Assembly: GCA_910584155.1 (NCBI GenBank)
Contig: CAJTYG010000004.1
Location: 62,001-126,000, forward strand
Direction of reading: 5' to 3'
From: an uncultured Christensenella sp.
GTDB taxonomy: Bacteria > Bacillota > Clostridia > Christensenellales > CAG-917
Length of the DNA: 64,000 bases
Of the stretch, positions 9,296 through 17,396 are shown piece after piece (positions within the stretch are counted from its first letter, which is position 1; each line of letters begins with the position of its first letter). The position numbers and the translations under genes are program-made. The notes beneath the pieces are model-generated. The model saw nothing but the letters and a program-made list of their open reading frames with translations, ran no database searches and was not told the origin of the DNA.

Positions 9296-9812
9296 AAATC
9301 AACTTGAGAATGCAGGTTTCTGCTGCGTCGCCTCTGCGATTGCCCGTTTTGATAATTCTCGTATAGCCGCCGCCCTGTCCGAGCTCCTCTTTGCGAGCGT
9401 CGTATTTGGGGGCATACTCTTTGAAAATCTTTTCGATAAGAGGATGCTTGGTGTCCTTGATACGTGCTCTGAAGGCGGACTTGGACTCCTTTGCGCCCTT
9501 GACCTCCTGAAGGTCTACGAGCTCAGCCATAAGTCTGCGGCGTGCCGCAAGTTTCTTTGGACCGTCGTTTGTAAACTCAACGCTGCTTTGGGACTTTTCG
9601 CCCTTGGCGTTGGTGTTGGTGACCGTCTTTGTCACCTTGACGTCGTCCTTATAAGCTCTCATTGCGATCGTGATATACTTTTCCGCAAGGCTTCTCACCG
9701 CTTTTGCACGGTCGACAGTCGTGCTGATCTGTCCATACCACAAAAGCTCGGAAACCTGATTTTTGAGCATTGCCATTCTTTGGTCAGTGCGTTTACCTAA
9801 TTTGTTTGACAT
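9294..9812 (-). CDS. rplQ: Ribosomal protein L17
   Basis: L17 of the 50S subunit, last gene of the superoperon. The N-terminus has the family signature (SNKLGKRTDQRMAMLKNQ) and the C-terminus ends with the usual GDAAE stretch. At 172 residues it is longer than the common 113-130; the extra residues fall in a charged, Thr/Asn-rich insertion near 52-85 and in a lengthened C-terminal part. The start follows AGGAGG by 5-6 nt and lies 9 nt after rpoA. Confidence 0.97.
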   Translation of the reverse strand: MSNKLGKRTDQRMAMLKNQVSELLWYGQISTTVDRAKAVRSLAEKYITIAMRAYKDDVKVTKTVTNTNAKGEKSQSSVEFTNDGPKKLAARRRLMAELVDLQEVKGAKESKSAFRARIKDTKHPLIEKIFKEYAPKYDARKEELGQGGGYTRIIKTGNRRGDAAETCILKLI

Positions 9813-9821
9813 AGTATCCTC

Positions 9822-10778
9822 CTAGTCCTCCTGCGTTTTCAAGCCCAAACCGAGGTCTTCAAGCTTTTTGACAACCTCTTCAAGCGATTTCTTGCCGAGG
9901 TTTCTCACTTTGAGCATATCGTCTTCCGTACGTCTTGTAAGATCGTCTACGGTGTGAATGTTTGCACGTTTTAAGCAGTTGTACGAGCGCACCGAAAGGT
10001 CAAGGTCCTCAACGGACATCTCAAGCACTTTCTTTTGTGTGTCTGCCTGCGGCTCCACAAGTATCGCCTTTTCCGCCATGTTTTCCACGAGGTCTACAAA
10101 GAGCTTTACGTGGTCGTTCATTATCTTTGCGGCAAGAGAGGTGATTTCCTTTGCGGACGTCGTGCCGTCCGTCGTCACCTCGAGCGTGAGCTTGTCAAAG
10201 TCGATGCTTTGCTCGACACGGGTGCTTTCAACAGTGTAGTTTGCCTTTATGACGGGCGTGTAGATTGCGTCGATAGGAATGTAGCCGATAGGCTCGAGCA
10301 CCTCTTTGTTTTGCGCAGCGGGCACGTAGCCTCTGCCGCACTTGACAAATATCTCCATATCTATTTCTGCGCCGTCGTCAAGAGTGCAGATGACCTGATC
10401 GGGATTCATAACCTCGATACCGGTTGCACACTCTATCTCGCCTGCCGTCACTGCGCCCACTGTGTTTGCGTGAAGGCTGCAACGCTGTCTACCTGCCTTT
10501 TCAAGGCTGCTGACCGCTTTAAACCTGACTGTTTTGAGGTTGAGGATGATTTCGGTCACTTCCTCTTTGACGCCCTTGATGGTGGAAAACTCGTGGTCTA
10601 CACCTGCGATCTTTACGCCGACCGCAGCCGCACCGGGGAGCGCAGAGAGAAGAATACGGCGCAAGCTGTTGCCTATCGTCGTGCCGAAGCCTCTTTCAAG
10701 CGGCTCGACTACGAATTTGGCGTAATTCTTGCTCTCGTTCTCCTCAAATGATATTTTGGGACTTTTAATCTCCATCAT
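9822..10778 (-). CDS. rpoA: RNA polymerase alpha subunit
   Basis: A 318-residue alpha subunit with the N-terminal assembly domain (RRILLSALPGAAAV near 42-55) and a C-terminal DNA- and activator-binding domain with two helix-hairpin-helix elements (SVRSYNCLKRANI and RNLGKKSLEEV). Two ATGs stand in a row; the first fits the GGAGG spacing (9 nt) better. It lies in the usual place between rpsD and rplQ, with 21 and 9 nt gaps, and is expressed as part of the alpha operon. Confidence 0.98.
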   Translation of the reverse strand: MMEIKSPKISFEENESKNYAKFVVEPLERGFGTTIGNSLRRILLSALPGAAAVGVKIAGVDHEFSTIKGVKEEVTEIILNLKTVRFKAVSSLEKAGRQRCSLHANTVGAVTAGEIECATGIEVMNPDQVICTLDDGAEIDMEIFVKCGRGYVPAAQNKEVLEPIGYIPIDAIYTPVIKANYTVESTRVEQSIDFDKLTLEVTTDGTTSAKEITSLAAKIMNDHVKLFVDLVENMAEKAILVEPQADTQKKVLEMSVEDLDLSVRSYNCLKRANIHTVDDLTRRTEDDMLKVRNLGKKSLEEVVKKLEDLGLGLKTQED

Positions 10779-10799
10779 AACCGTTATCCTCCAATCAGA

Positions 10800-11423
10800 T
10801 TATTTCGAGTACAACTCGACGATGAGGTGTTCCTGAATGTCAAGGTCGATATCCGCTCTTTCGGGAAGCGCAACGACCGAGCCTGTAAGCGTAGCATTGT
10901 CAAACGTGAGCCACTTGGCGATGCTGAGGTTTTTGGTCTCTTTGACGGCGTCCCACATTGTGCTGTCCTTTTTGTTTTCCTTGACGGCAATCACGTCGCC
11001 GACCTTTACGATGTACGACGCAATGTCTACGGTCTTGCCGTTGACTGTGATGTGACCGTGGTTGACAATCTGACGTGCCATAGCTCTCGATGCGCCGAGC
11101 CCCATACGGTATACGACGTTGTCAAGACGTCTCTCGATGAGAATGAGCATATTTTCGCCCGTTACACCACGCATTTCGGACGCTCTGTCATAGTACATCT
11201 TGAATTGCTTTTCCGTAACGCCGTAATAACGCTTTGTCTTTTGCTTTTCACGCAGCTGAATGGAATAGCCGCTTGATTTCTTTCTGCCCTTGCCGTGGTC
11301 TCCCGGAGGAGCGTACTTTGTGAGTATCGGACATTTGTCACTGTTGCACTTGCTGCCTTTTAAATAAAGCTTGCAACCCTCACGTCTGCAAAGACGGCAA
11401 TCGGGTCCTGTATATTTAGCCAT
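10800..11423 (-). CDS. rpsD: Ribosomal protein S4 (zinc form)
   Basis: S4, a primary 16S rRNA-binding protein of 207 residues with an S4 RNA-binding domain around RRLDNVVYRMG. The N-terminus has four cysteines in the CRLCRREGC ... KCNSDKC pattern (residues 9-31), which marks the zinc-binding C+ paralogue rather than the cysteine-free one. In many bacteria S4 represses its own operon; I saw no clear leader structure for that here. Start after GAGGA, 17 nt after rpsK. Confidence 0.98.
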   Translation of the reverse strand: MAKYTGPDCRLCRREGCKLYLKGSKCNSDKCPILTKYAPPGDHGKGRKKSSGYSIQLREKQKTKRYYGVTEKQFKMYYDRASEMRGVTGENMLILIERRLDNVVYRMGLGASRAMARQIVNHGHITVNGKTVDIASYIVKVGDVIAVKENKKDSTMWDAVKETKNLSIAKWLTFDNATLTGSVVALPERADIDLDIQEHLIVELYSK

Positions 11424-11440
11424 AGTTTTTTATCCTCCTC

Positions 11441-11836
11441 TTACAGTCTTCTCGCCTTAGGCGGACGGCAACCGTTGTGGGGAATGGGCGATACGTCCTG
11501 AATGAGCGTAACCTCCATACCTACGTTGCCAAGAGCACGAATGGCAGACTCTCTGCCCTGTCCCGGACCTTTGACGTAAACCTCGACCGTCCTCATGCCT
11601 TGATCGTATGCGATCTTTGCTGCGTCCTCGCTGACCATCTGCGCCGCAAAAGGCGTAGACTTACGGCTGCCTCTTAATTTGAGCTTGCCTGCCGACGACC
11701 ATGACACTGCGTTGCCGTTCATATCCGTGATCGTCACTATCGTGTTGTTGAAGGAAGCGTGGATATGCACCTGTCCTTTTTCAACACGCTTGATATCTTT
11801 TCTTTTCTTGATTGCTTTTCTCGCTATACCTGCCAT
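11441..11836 (-). CDS. rpsK: Ribosomal protein S11
   Basis: S11 of the 30S platform, 131 residues. The family pattern is clear: HIHASFNNTIVTITD near the N-terminus and the C-terminal DVSPIPHNGCRPPKARRL. It is 11 nt after rpsM with a strong GGAG ribosome site and normal family length. Confidence 0.98.
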   Translation of the reverse strand: MAGIARKAIKKRKDIKRVEKGQVHIHASFNNTIVTITDMNGNAVSWSSAGKLKLRGSRKSTPFAAQMVSEDAAKIAYDQGMRTVEVYVKGPGQGRESAIRALGNVGMEVTLIQDVSPIPHNGCRPPKARRL

Positions 11837-11847
11837 AATCCCGCTCC

Positions 11848-12213
11848 TTATTTCTTACGACTTACAGCACGCTTCGGACCCTTTCTCGTACGAGCGTTTT
11901 GCTTGGTGTTTTGTCCTCTTACGGGCAAACCCTTTCTGTGACGCACGCCACGGTAGCAGCCGATTTCCATCAATCTCTTGATGTTTAAGCCTACCTCACG
12001 CTTGAGGTCGCCCTCGACGTGCAAATTTTTCTCGATGTAGTCACGAATGAGACTAACCTGCTCCTCCGTAAGATCCTTTACTCTCGTATCGGGATCGATG
12101 CCGGTGGTGCTGAGGATTTTTTGAGACGTAGGAAGACCGATACCGTAGATATAGGTCAAGCCATATTCAACTCTCTTGTCACGTGGAAGATCCACGCCGG
12201 CGATTCTTGCCAT
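11848..12213 (-). CDS. rpsM: Ribosomal protein S13
   Basis: S13 of the 30S head, 121 residues, with the starting MARIAGVDLPRDKRVE, the central helix-two-turn-helix part and the basic RHRKGLPVRGQ end that reaches the P site. The ATG is preceded by CGGAGG. A 154-bp spacer separates it from rpmJ, far larger than any other gap in this part of the operon. Confidence 0.98.
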   Translation of the reverse strand: MARIAGVDLPRDKRVEYGLTYIYGIGLPTSQKILSTTGIDPDTRVKDLTEEQVSLIRDYIEKNLHVEGDLKREVGLNIKRLMEIGCYRGVRHRKGLPVRGQNTKQNARTRKGPKRAVSRKK

Positions 12214-12367
12214 TTTCTACCTCCGAAAATAATGTAAAAATATGTTATTTATATATGCCACGCATAGGTAGTTGTCAGAGTGTGGAATGTGACAACCAGC
12301 CGCCCTACGCTTTTTGCCGATTTTAAGTCCCGTCCGCTTGCGCTGTGCAGGACTGTACGCCATAGGC
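12214..12367 (-). other. Long spacer inside the operon with two possible hairpins
   Basis: No reading frame fits. On the transcript, GTTGTC and GACAAC (12271-12296) can pair around a 14-nt loop, and AGTCC/GGACT can close a second stem further upstream (about 12330-12358). No U-run follows, so it is not a plain terminator; it may control rpsM translation or be inserted repeat debris. Confidence 0.4.
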
Positions 12368-12484
12368 TCAGCCCTGACGCTGCTTGTGATTGGGATACTT
12401 CGAGCAGATCACCATAACTCTGCCGTTTCTTTTGATGACCTTGCATTTGTCGCACATGGGTTTAACACTGGGTCTGACTTTCAT
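12368..12484 (-). CDS. rpmJ: Ribosomal protein L36
   Basis: A 38-residue L36, too short for most gene callers. It begins MKVRPSVKPMCDKCK and has the zinc ligands Cys11, Cys14, Cys27 and His33 (CSKYPNHKQRQG end), so it is the zinc-binding form. It sits in its normal place between infA and rpsM, with a 32-nt gap after infA; the ribosome site (GGTTC) is weak. Confidence 0.95.
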   Translation of the reverse strand: MKVRPSVKPMCDKCKVIKRNGRVMVICSKYPNHKQRQG

Positions 12485-12516
12485 ATTGAACCTCCGATAC
12501 AGTTCTTATTTTTTTC

Positions 12517-12735
12517 TTACTTGTTGCGGTAGATTATTCTACCCTTTGTCAAATCATAGGGCGACATCTCGATTTTGACCTTGTCGCCTTCTAAAATTCT
12601 GATGTTGTTGATACGCAGCTTTCCGCCGAGGTAGGCTAATATCTCGTGTCCGTTGTTAAGCACAACTCTGAATAGCGTTTTTGGTAATACTTCTACTACT
12701 TTGCCTTCGGTTTCGATTACGTCTTCCTTTGACAT
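12517..12735 (-). CDS. infA: Translation initiation factor IF-1
   Basis: An S1-like OB-fold protein of exactly 72 residues, the standard size. It binds the ribosomal A site during initiation. The ATG at 12735 (MSKEDVIETEG) was chosen over an in-frame upstream start because it gives the family length and follows GGAAGGTTC. It lies 10 nt after the KOW-domain gene. Confidence 0.98.
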   Translation of the reverse strand: MSKEDVIETEGKVVEVLPKTLFRVVLNNGHEILAYLGGKLRINNIRILEGDKVKIEMSPYDLTKGRIIYRNK

Positions 12736-12745
12736 AGAACCTTCC

Positions 12746-13012
12746 TTATTTTTTGTTTTCGTTGTAAAAGCGGAGCGCACTGAACAGCTCTGCGTCAAAT
12801 ACCTGCTGTCCGCCTTTAAGCTTGTCTGCGACCTTTGGCAGAATATCGCCGTCCGTTTGCAGATGCTTTACGTTTTTGATCTTAGCTTTTTTTATGCGCC
12901 TCAAATCGCCGTCGGCGATTTTCACTCTGTCCTCAGAGACGATTTCCACGACGCAATAATATTTGCCGCTGTCACGGCCGGCTTTGGAATATACTATCTG
13001 TCCGAGTTCCAT
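12746..13012 (-). CDS. KOW-domain RNA-binding protein (L14e-like)
   Basis: An 88-residue protein beginning MELGQIVYSKAGRDSGKYY, which matches the KOW fold of eukaryotic/archaeal L14e-type proteins. Small genes of this sort are commonly found between map and infA in Clostridia and related Firmicutes; their exact function is not established, though ribosome binding is likely. The start comes one base after the map stop, so translation is probably coupled. Confidence 0.88.
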   Translation of the reverse strand: MELGQIVYSKAGRDSGKYYCVVEIVSEDRVKIADGDLRRIKKAKIKNVKHLQTDGDILPKVADKLKGGQQVFDAELFSALRFYNENKK

Positions 13013-13013
13013 A

Positions 13014-13751
13014 TCACAGTGTCAATATCTCTGCGCCGTTTTCTGTCAGCGCAACGGTGTTTTCATAATGGGCGGACGGCTTTCCGTCAAGCGTTTTGCA
13101 GCTCCAACCCTTTTCCACCGTCTGCCACGTGCCGAGGTTTATCATGGGCTCTATTGCGAGCACCATTCCTACCTGCAGCTTTACGCCGTGCCCCGCCTTG
13201 CCGTAGTTTGGCACGGGCGGATCCTCGTGCATTTCTCTGCCGATGCCGTGTCCGGCCATACTGCGCACTACGCCGTAGCCTCTGTCCTCGCAATGCTTTT
13301 GCACCGCATAGGATATATCGCCCAGTCTGTTGCCGTCCTTAAACTGCTCGACGCCCTTGAAAAAGCTCTCTCTTGTCGTTTCCACAAGCTGACGCTTTTC
13401 CTCGCTGACCTCGCCGATAAGCAGCGTTCTTGCGGCGTCCGCCTGCCAGCCCTTATATATCAGCCCGCAGTCGATACTGAGTATCTGCCCCTCCTCCAAC
13501 CTCTTGTCGGAAGGAAAGCCGTGCACCACAACGTCGTCCACCGACGCACATATCGTGCCGGGGAAGCCGCCGTAGCCTAAGAACGAAGGCTTGCAGCCGT
13601 GTCTTATTATGTAGTCGTGCGCAAATTCGTCCAACCGCTTTGTGCTTACGCCGACCTTCGCTCTTTCCTCGAGAAACAGCAAGCAGTCACGCAATATTGC
13701 GCCCGATTTGCGCATACACTCAATTTCGGCAGGGCTTTTGATATTTATCAT
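13014..13751 (-). CDS. map: Methionine aminopeptidase, type I
   Basis: Removes the N-terminal methionine from new proteins. The 245-residue pita-bread fold has all metal ligands: Asp94, Asp105, His168, Glu201 and Glu230, with His77 (VHGF) and His175 (MHED) beside the active site. No N-terminal zinc extension is present, so it is the short bacterial type. The ATG overlaps the adk stop by four bases (ATGA). Confidence 0.97.
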   Translation of the reverse strand: MINIKSPAEIECMRKSGAILRDCLLFLEERAKVGVSTKRLDEFAHDYIIRHGCKPSFLGYGGFPGTICASVDDVVVHGFPSDKRLEEGQILSIDCGLIYKGWQADAARTLLIGEVSEEKRQLVETTRESFFKGVEQFKDGNRLGDISYAVQKHCEDRGYGVVRSMAGHGIGREMHEDPPVPNYGKAGHGVKLQVGMVLAIEPMINLGTWQTVEKGWSCKTLDGKPSAHYENTVALTENGAEILTL

Positions 13752-14368
13752 TCAAGCACCTTTTTGACGTCGGCAAAAATCTCTTCTATCGTGCCCGTTG
13801 CGGGGATATTGACGACCTTGCCCTGCTTGCCGTAAAAATCGATAAGCGGCTGCGTCTGCTCCTGATAAACCTTAAGTCTATTCTGCACGGTTTCGGGCCT
13901 GTCGTCGTCACGTATGAACAAACTGTCGCCGCAGACCTTGCACTTTGTCTCGCCATTCAGCGTAGACACGTGATAGGTCGCACCGCATTTGCAAACTCTT
14001 CTGCCGCCGAGTCTTTCCACTATCAAAGCGAAGGGGACGTCGATGTTGATTGCCATATCGATGTGCGCAACCTTATCCAAAGCCTCCGCCTGCGGGATCG
14101 TGCGTGGAAAACCGTCAAGGACGTAGCCGTTTTTGCAGTCGTCCTCTTTGAGTCTGCTTTCCACAAAACCGATGACGACCTCGTCGGGGACGAGTGCGCC
14201 TTTGTCGATATACTCTTTGGCCTTGACGCCGAGAGGGGTGCCCTCTTTGATGTTGCGTCTGAGTATGTCGCCCGTAGATATGTGGGGAACCTTGAATTCC
14301 TCACAGATCAACGCAGCTTGCGTACCTTTTCCTGCGCCGGGAGCGCCTAATAAGATTACATTTTTCAT
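13748..14368 (-). CDS. adk: Adenylate kinase
   Basis: Converts AMP and ATP to two ADP. The P-loop GAPGAGKGT is at residues 8-16, followed by the AMP-binding region (STGDILR) and the DGFPRT motif. The 206-residue protein has the long LID with cysteines, but the first pair is CKC instead of the usual CxxC, one residue shorter; the second is CKVC. Zinc binding may therefore be altered. There is no Shine-Dalgarno before the ATG, and a strong promoter has its -10 box only 8 nt upstream, so the internally initiated mRNA is probably leaderless. Overlaps map by four bases. Confidence 0.97.
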   Translation of the reverse strand: MKNVILLGAPGAGKGTQAALICEEFKVPHISTGDILRRNIKEGTPLGVKAKEYIDKGALVPDEVVIGFVESRLKEDDCKNGYVLDGFPRTIPQAEALDKVAHIDMAINIDVPFALIVERLGGRRVCKCGATYHVSTLNGETKCKVCGDSLFIRDDDRPETVQNRLKVYQEQTQPLIDFYGKQGKVVNIPATGTIEEIFADVKKVLE

Positions 14369-14376
14369 AGCAGTTT

Positions 14377-14405
14377 ATTTTAGCACTATTTTGCGGAGAT
14401 TGCAA
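14377..14405 (-). promoter_or_regulatory. Internal sigma-A promoter before adk
   Basis: Minus-strand -35 TTGCAA (14405-14400), a 17-nt spacer and -10 TAAAAT (14382-14377). Transcription would start within a few bases of the adk ATG. It lets adk-map-infA and the alpha genes be made independently of the S10 promoter. Confidence 0.7.
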
Positions 14406-14409
14406 GCAA

Positions 14410-14463
14410 ATCGCTGCCCGATTTGTGCCGAAAAGGCATTCAAATCAAAAGCCGATTTGTGCC
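14410..14463. repeat. Two small hairpin repeats between secY and adk
   Basis: The 12-mer CCGATTTGTGCC occurs at 14418-14429 and 14452-14463 (34-bp period), each preceded by CAAATC, so each copy can fold as CAAATC...GATTTG. They fill the 121-bp gap after secY and may protect or weaken the transcript end. Confidence 0.6.
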
Positions 14464-14489
14464 TCTCCTGCAAAAAATGCTGTATTTTG

Positions 14490-15815
14490 TTATTTGAGGA
14501 AGCCCTTGTAGTGCTTCATCATTATTTGTGATTCAAGTTGCTTGTTAAGCTCGAGCGCCACGGACACTACGATGAGAAGTCCTGTTGCGGAGAACGAGTT
14601 TGCAAGACCGAGGTCATATCCCGAATACGAGCCCGACAGCGCAAGGAAGATAAACGTCGGCACGAGCGCAATTATCATAAGGAATACTGCGCCGAAAAGC
14701 GTGATACGGTTGTTTATCTTGCGCAAGAAGTCGCTTGTAGGCTTGCCCGCTCTGATACCGGGGATAAAGCCGCCGTACTGCTGAATATTTTTTGAGACGT
14801 CCTCGGGGTTGAACTGTATCTGTGCATAGAAGTACGAGAAGCCCAGAATGAGCAGTGCGAGCAGGACGTAATAAACGGGAGTGTTTGAACCCATATACTG
14901 CGCATACCAGCTTGCCGCAGACGTGTTGCTGAAAAACAACTGTATTATCATTTGCGGGAACATGAGCAGTGATGACGCAAAGATGATGGGCATAACGCCG
15001 CTGCCGTTCACTCTGATGGGAATATACGTAGACTGACCGCCGTACATCTTGTTGCCCTTTATCTGCTTGGAATACTGCACGGTAATTCTGCGCTCAGATC
15101 CGTCGATAAAGACGATGAAGGTGAGAATTGCCACGACTACGAGAATGTAGCCGATGATATTCCAGATATACGTCCACTCGTTGCCGACCTGCTTCAATGC
15201 GTTTGCGATGCTTGTGCCTGCCGAAGAAAGGATACCGATGAAGATGATGATGGACGTGCCGTTGCCGATACCGTACTCGGTGATTCTCTCGCTCAGCCAC
15301 ATGACCATCGTGCTGCCTGCGACCATAATTACGATGGTTATTGCCAACGTCAGTATGGGCGCCGTCTCCGAGCCTTCCTCATAGGCGAAGATAGGTCTGA
15401 TAGCGTTGCCGTTGTTGAGCGTGACGACGATACCGATAGCCTGTATGACTGCAAGCACGATAGCGACTATTCTCGTAATCTGGGTGATTTTCTTCCTGCC
15501 TTCCTCGCCCTCTTTTGACATTCTCTCAAGTGCGGGAATGACAAGAGTGAGCAGCTGCATGATGATGAACGAGTTGATGAACGGCAATATGCCCAGCGCA
15601 AACAGCGTGGCGTTTGCCATAGAACCGCCCGTGATCATGCCCAAGACGCCGAAAAAGTCAACGCTTGATGAGAATATCGACTGCACGGCTTGCGTGTCAA
15701 GCGTCGGCACCGGAATATAGCAGCCTATACGATATACGACGACGAGAAGCAGAGTGAGAAAAATCTTCACTCTGATTTCTTTCGTCTTGAATGCGTTTTT
15801 TAGGGTTTCAAACAT
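14490..15815 (-). CDS. secY: Protein translocase subunit SecY
   Basis: The channel of the Sec machinery, 441 residues with ten predicted membrane spans. Family landmarks include the N-terminal IFLTLLLVVVYRIGCYIPVP span, the ITEYGIGNGTSIIIF segment, and the PEDVSKNIQQYGGFIPGIR cytoplasmic loop that contacts the ribosome and SecA. The start overlaps the rplO stop by one base (TAATG). Downstream lies the repeat-filled gap before adk. Confidence 0.98.
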   Translation of the reverse strand: MFETLKNAFKTKEIRVKIFLTLLLVVVYRIGCYIPVPTLDTQAVQSIFSSSVDFFGVLGMITGGSMANATLFALGILPFINSFIIMQLLTLVIPALERMSKEGEEGRKKITQITRIVAIVLAVIQAIGIVVTLNNGNAIRPIFAYEEGSETAPILTLAITIVIMVAGSTMVMWLSERITEYGIGNGTSIIIFIGILSSAGTSIANALKQVGNEWTYIWNIIGYILVVVAILTFIVFIDGSERRITVQYSKQIKGNKMYGGQSTYIPIRVNGSGVMPIIFASSLLMFPQMIIQLFFSNTSAASWYAQYMGSNTPVYYVLLALLILGFSYFYAQIQFNPEDVSKNIQQYGGFIPGIRAGKPTSDFLRKINNRITLFGAVFLMIIALVPTFIFLALSGSYSGYDLGLANSFSATGLLIVVSVALELNKQLESQIMMKHYKGFLK

Positions 15816-16261
15816 TAGAGCACCTCTACTGTGCCGCCTGCCTTTTCAATTTTTTGAATTGCAGACGAGGTAAACTTGTTTGCTTTGACAACAAGCTTCT
15901 TGCTGAGCTCCCCGTCGCCCATAACTTTAAGACCGTAGCTTTCAGTCTTTTTGATGATGCCGTCAGCCACGAGCACATCGAGCGTGATGACATCCCCGTC
16001 GTTGTATCTGTTGAGCACTTCAACGTTGACTGTGTTGTATACGTGTGCAAATCTCTTGTTGTTGAAGCCGATTTTGGGGAGTCGTCTTGTCATCGGCATT
16101 TGTCCGCCCTCAAAGTTTGGACGTACGCCGCCGCCGCTTCTTGCCCATTGACCTTTGTGACCACGTGTTGAGGTTTTGCCCATACCGGAACCGATACCAC
16201 GACCGATTCTCTTGGTTTGGGTCTTTGCGCCTGCTGCGGGTTTAATGTCCTGAATGTTCAT
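15815..16261 (-). CDS. rplO: Ribosomal protein L15
   Basis: L15 of the 50S subunit, 148 residues. The glycine-rich basic N-terminal arm (TKRIGRGIGSGMGKTSTRGHKG) that threads into 23S rRNA is clear, followed by the globular part ending KAGGTVEVL. Spacing is 14 nt after rpmD and it overlaps secY by one base. Confidence 0.97.
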   Translation of the reverse strand: MNIQDIKPAAGAKTQTKRIGRGIGSGMGKTSTRGHKGQWARSGGGVRPNFEGGQMPMTRRLPKIGFNNKRFAHVYNTVNVEVLNRYNDGDVITLDVLVADGIIKKTESYGLKVMGDGELSKKLVVKANKFTSSAIQKIEKAGGTVEVL

Positions 16262-16275
16262 AGCTTTTCTCCTCC

Positions 16276-16479
16276 TCAGATTTCTTCCACCTTGACGAGG
16301 TGAGTGACCTTTGCGATTTTGCCTCTTACGCAGGCGTTGTCAACAAAGGTTTTTGTCTGTCCTATCTTGTGCAATCCCAACGCTTCAAGGTTTGCCTTTT
16401 GGTTTTTGAGAATGCCAAACGGGCTTCTGACGAGGGTGATATTGATTGACTTTTCAGTCTGTTCTGCTTTCTTAGCCAT
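16276..16479 (-). CDS. rpmD: Ribosomal protein L30
   Basis: A 67-residue L30, recognised by ITLVRSPFGILKNQKANLEALGL and the usual place between rpsE and rplO. The start at 16479 (MAKKAEQ) follows AGGAGG by six bases; an upstream in-frame start would add a tail unlike the family. A short lysine/glutamate-rich N-terminal addition of about ten residues is present. Confidence 0.95.
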   Translation of the reverse strand: MAKKAEQTEKSINITLVRSPFGILKNQKANLEALGLHKIGQTKTFVDNACVRGKIAKVTHLVKVEEI

Positions 16480-16489
16480 TGTATCCTCC

Positions 16490-17008
16490 TTAGTCTGCCA
16501 CAACTTCGACGCCACGAAGCTTTGCGATCTCATCGGCGTTGCGCAGGCTGCGCAAGCCCTCGATCGTCGCCTTGGCGCTGTTGATGGGGTTGTTGGAGCC
16601 GAGAGACTTTGTTCTGATATCCTTTACGCCTGCGACCTCAAGCACCATACGGACCGCACCGCCTGCGATAACGCCGGTACCTTCTTCAGCAGGAAGCAAA
16701 AGCACTTGTCCACGCCCGAATTTGCCCGTTGTTGCGTGAGGAATGGTGTTGGCTTTGAGCGACATCTGCTCGATGTTGTGCTTTGCCTGCTGAGTTGCCT
16801 TTTCGATTGCCTCGGGCACCTCTGCCGCCTTGCCCATACCGAGACCGACCTTGCCCATTCCGTCACCGACGACTACAAGCGCCGAAAAGCGCATATTTCT
16901 GCCGCCCTTAACGGTTTTTGTAACACGGTTTACGGCAATAAGCTTTTTGGTCAAGCCGTCGTTTTCCTCTCTGTTTCTATCGTTTCTTCTGTCACGATTG
17001 TCTGCCAT
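16490..17008 (-). CDS. rpsE: Ribosomal protein S5
   Basis: S5 of the 30S subunit, 172 residues, with the double-stranded RNA-binding part (KLIAVNRVTKTVKGGRNMRFSA) and the C-terminal fold with GTGVIAGGAVRMVLE. It lies 8 nt after rplR; the start follows AGGAGG. A charged Arg/Asp/Asn N-terminal extension precedes the family core. Confidence 0.98.
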   Translation of the reverse strand: MADNRDRRNDRNREENDGLTKKLIAVNRVTKTVKGGRNMRFSALVVVGDGMGKVGLGMGKAAEVPEAIEKATQQAKHNIEQMSLKANTIPHATTGKFGRGQVLLLPAEEGTGVIAGGAVRMVLEVAGVKDIRTKSLGSNNPINSAKATIEGLRSLRNADEIAKLRGVEVVAD

Positions 17009-17016
17009 ACTGCCTC

Positions 17017-17385
17017 CTAAAATTCAAGACCGGCTTCTCTTGCGCCGTCTGCCAAAGCCTGCACTCTGCCTGTGTAAAGATAGCCGCCTCTGTCAAATAC
17101 GACCTTCTTTATCCCGAGCTCCAACGCCTTTTTGGCAACTGCTGCGCCAACCATTTTCGACGCTTCCGTTTTGGTTGCGTCACCGAGCTGCGCTGCGACA
17201 TCCTTTGACTGCGTGGACGCCGAACAAAGCGTCGTGCCCTTTACGTCGTCGATGACCTGTGCATAGATATGGTTGGTGCTTCTGTACACGCAAAGACGAG
17301 GACGCTCGGCTGTGCCGCTGATGTTCTTTCTGACTCTTGCGTGACGAATAACTCTGTCCTGATTTTTATCCTTCTTGCTTATCAT
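17017..17385 (-). CDS. rplR: Ribosomal protein L18
   Basis: L18, which binds 5S rRNA in the central protuberance; 122 residues. The family pattern RPRLCVYRSTNHIYAQVIDD and the C-terminal FDRGGYLYTGRVQALADGAREAGL are intact. It begins 11 nt after rplF and ends 8 nt before rpsE. Confidence 0.98.
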   Translation of the reverse strand: MISKKDKNQDRVIRHARVRKNISGTAERPRLCVYRSTNHIYAQVIDDVKGTTLCSASTQSKDVAAQLGDATKTEASKMVGAAVAKKALELGIKKVVFDRGGYLYTGRVQALADGAREAGLEF

Positions 17386-17396
17386 AGTTTCACCTC

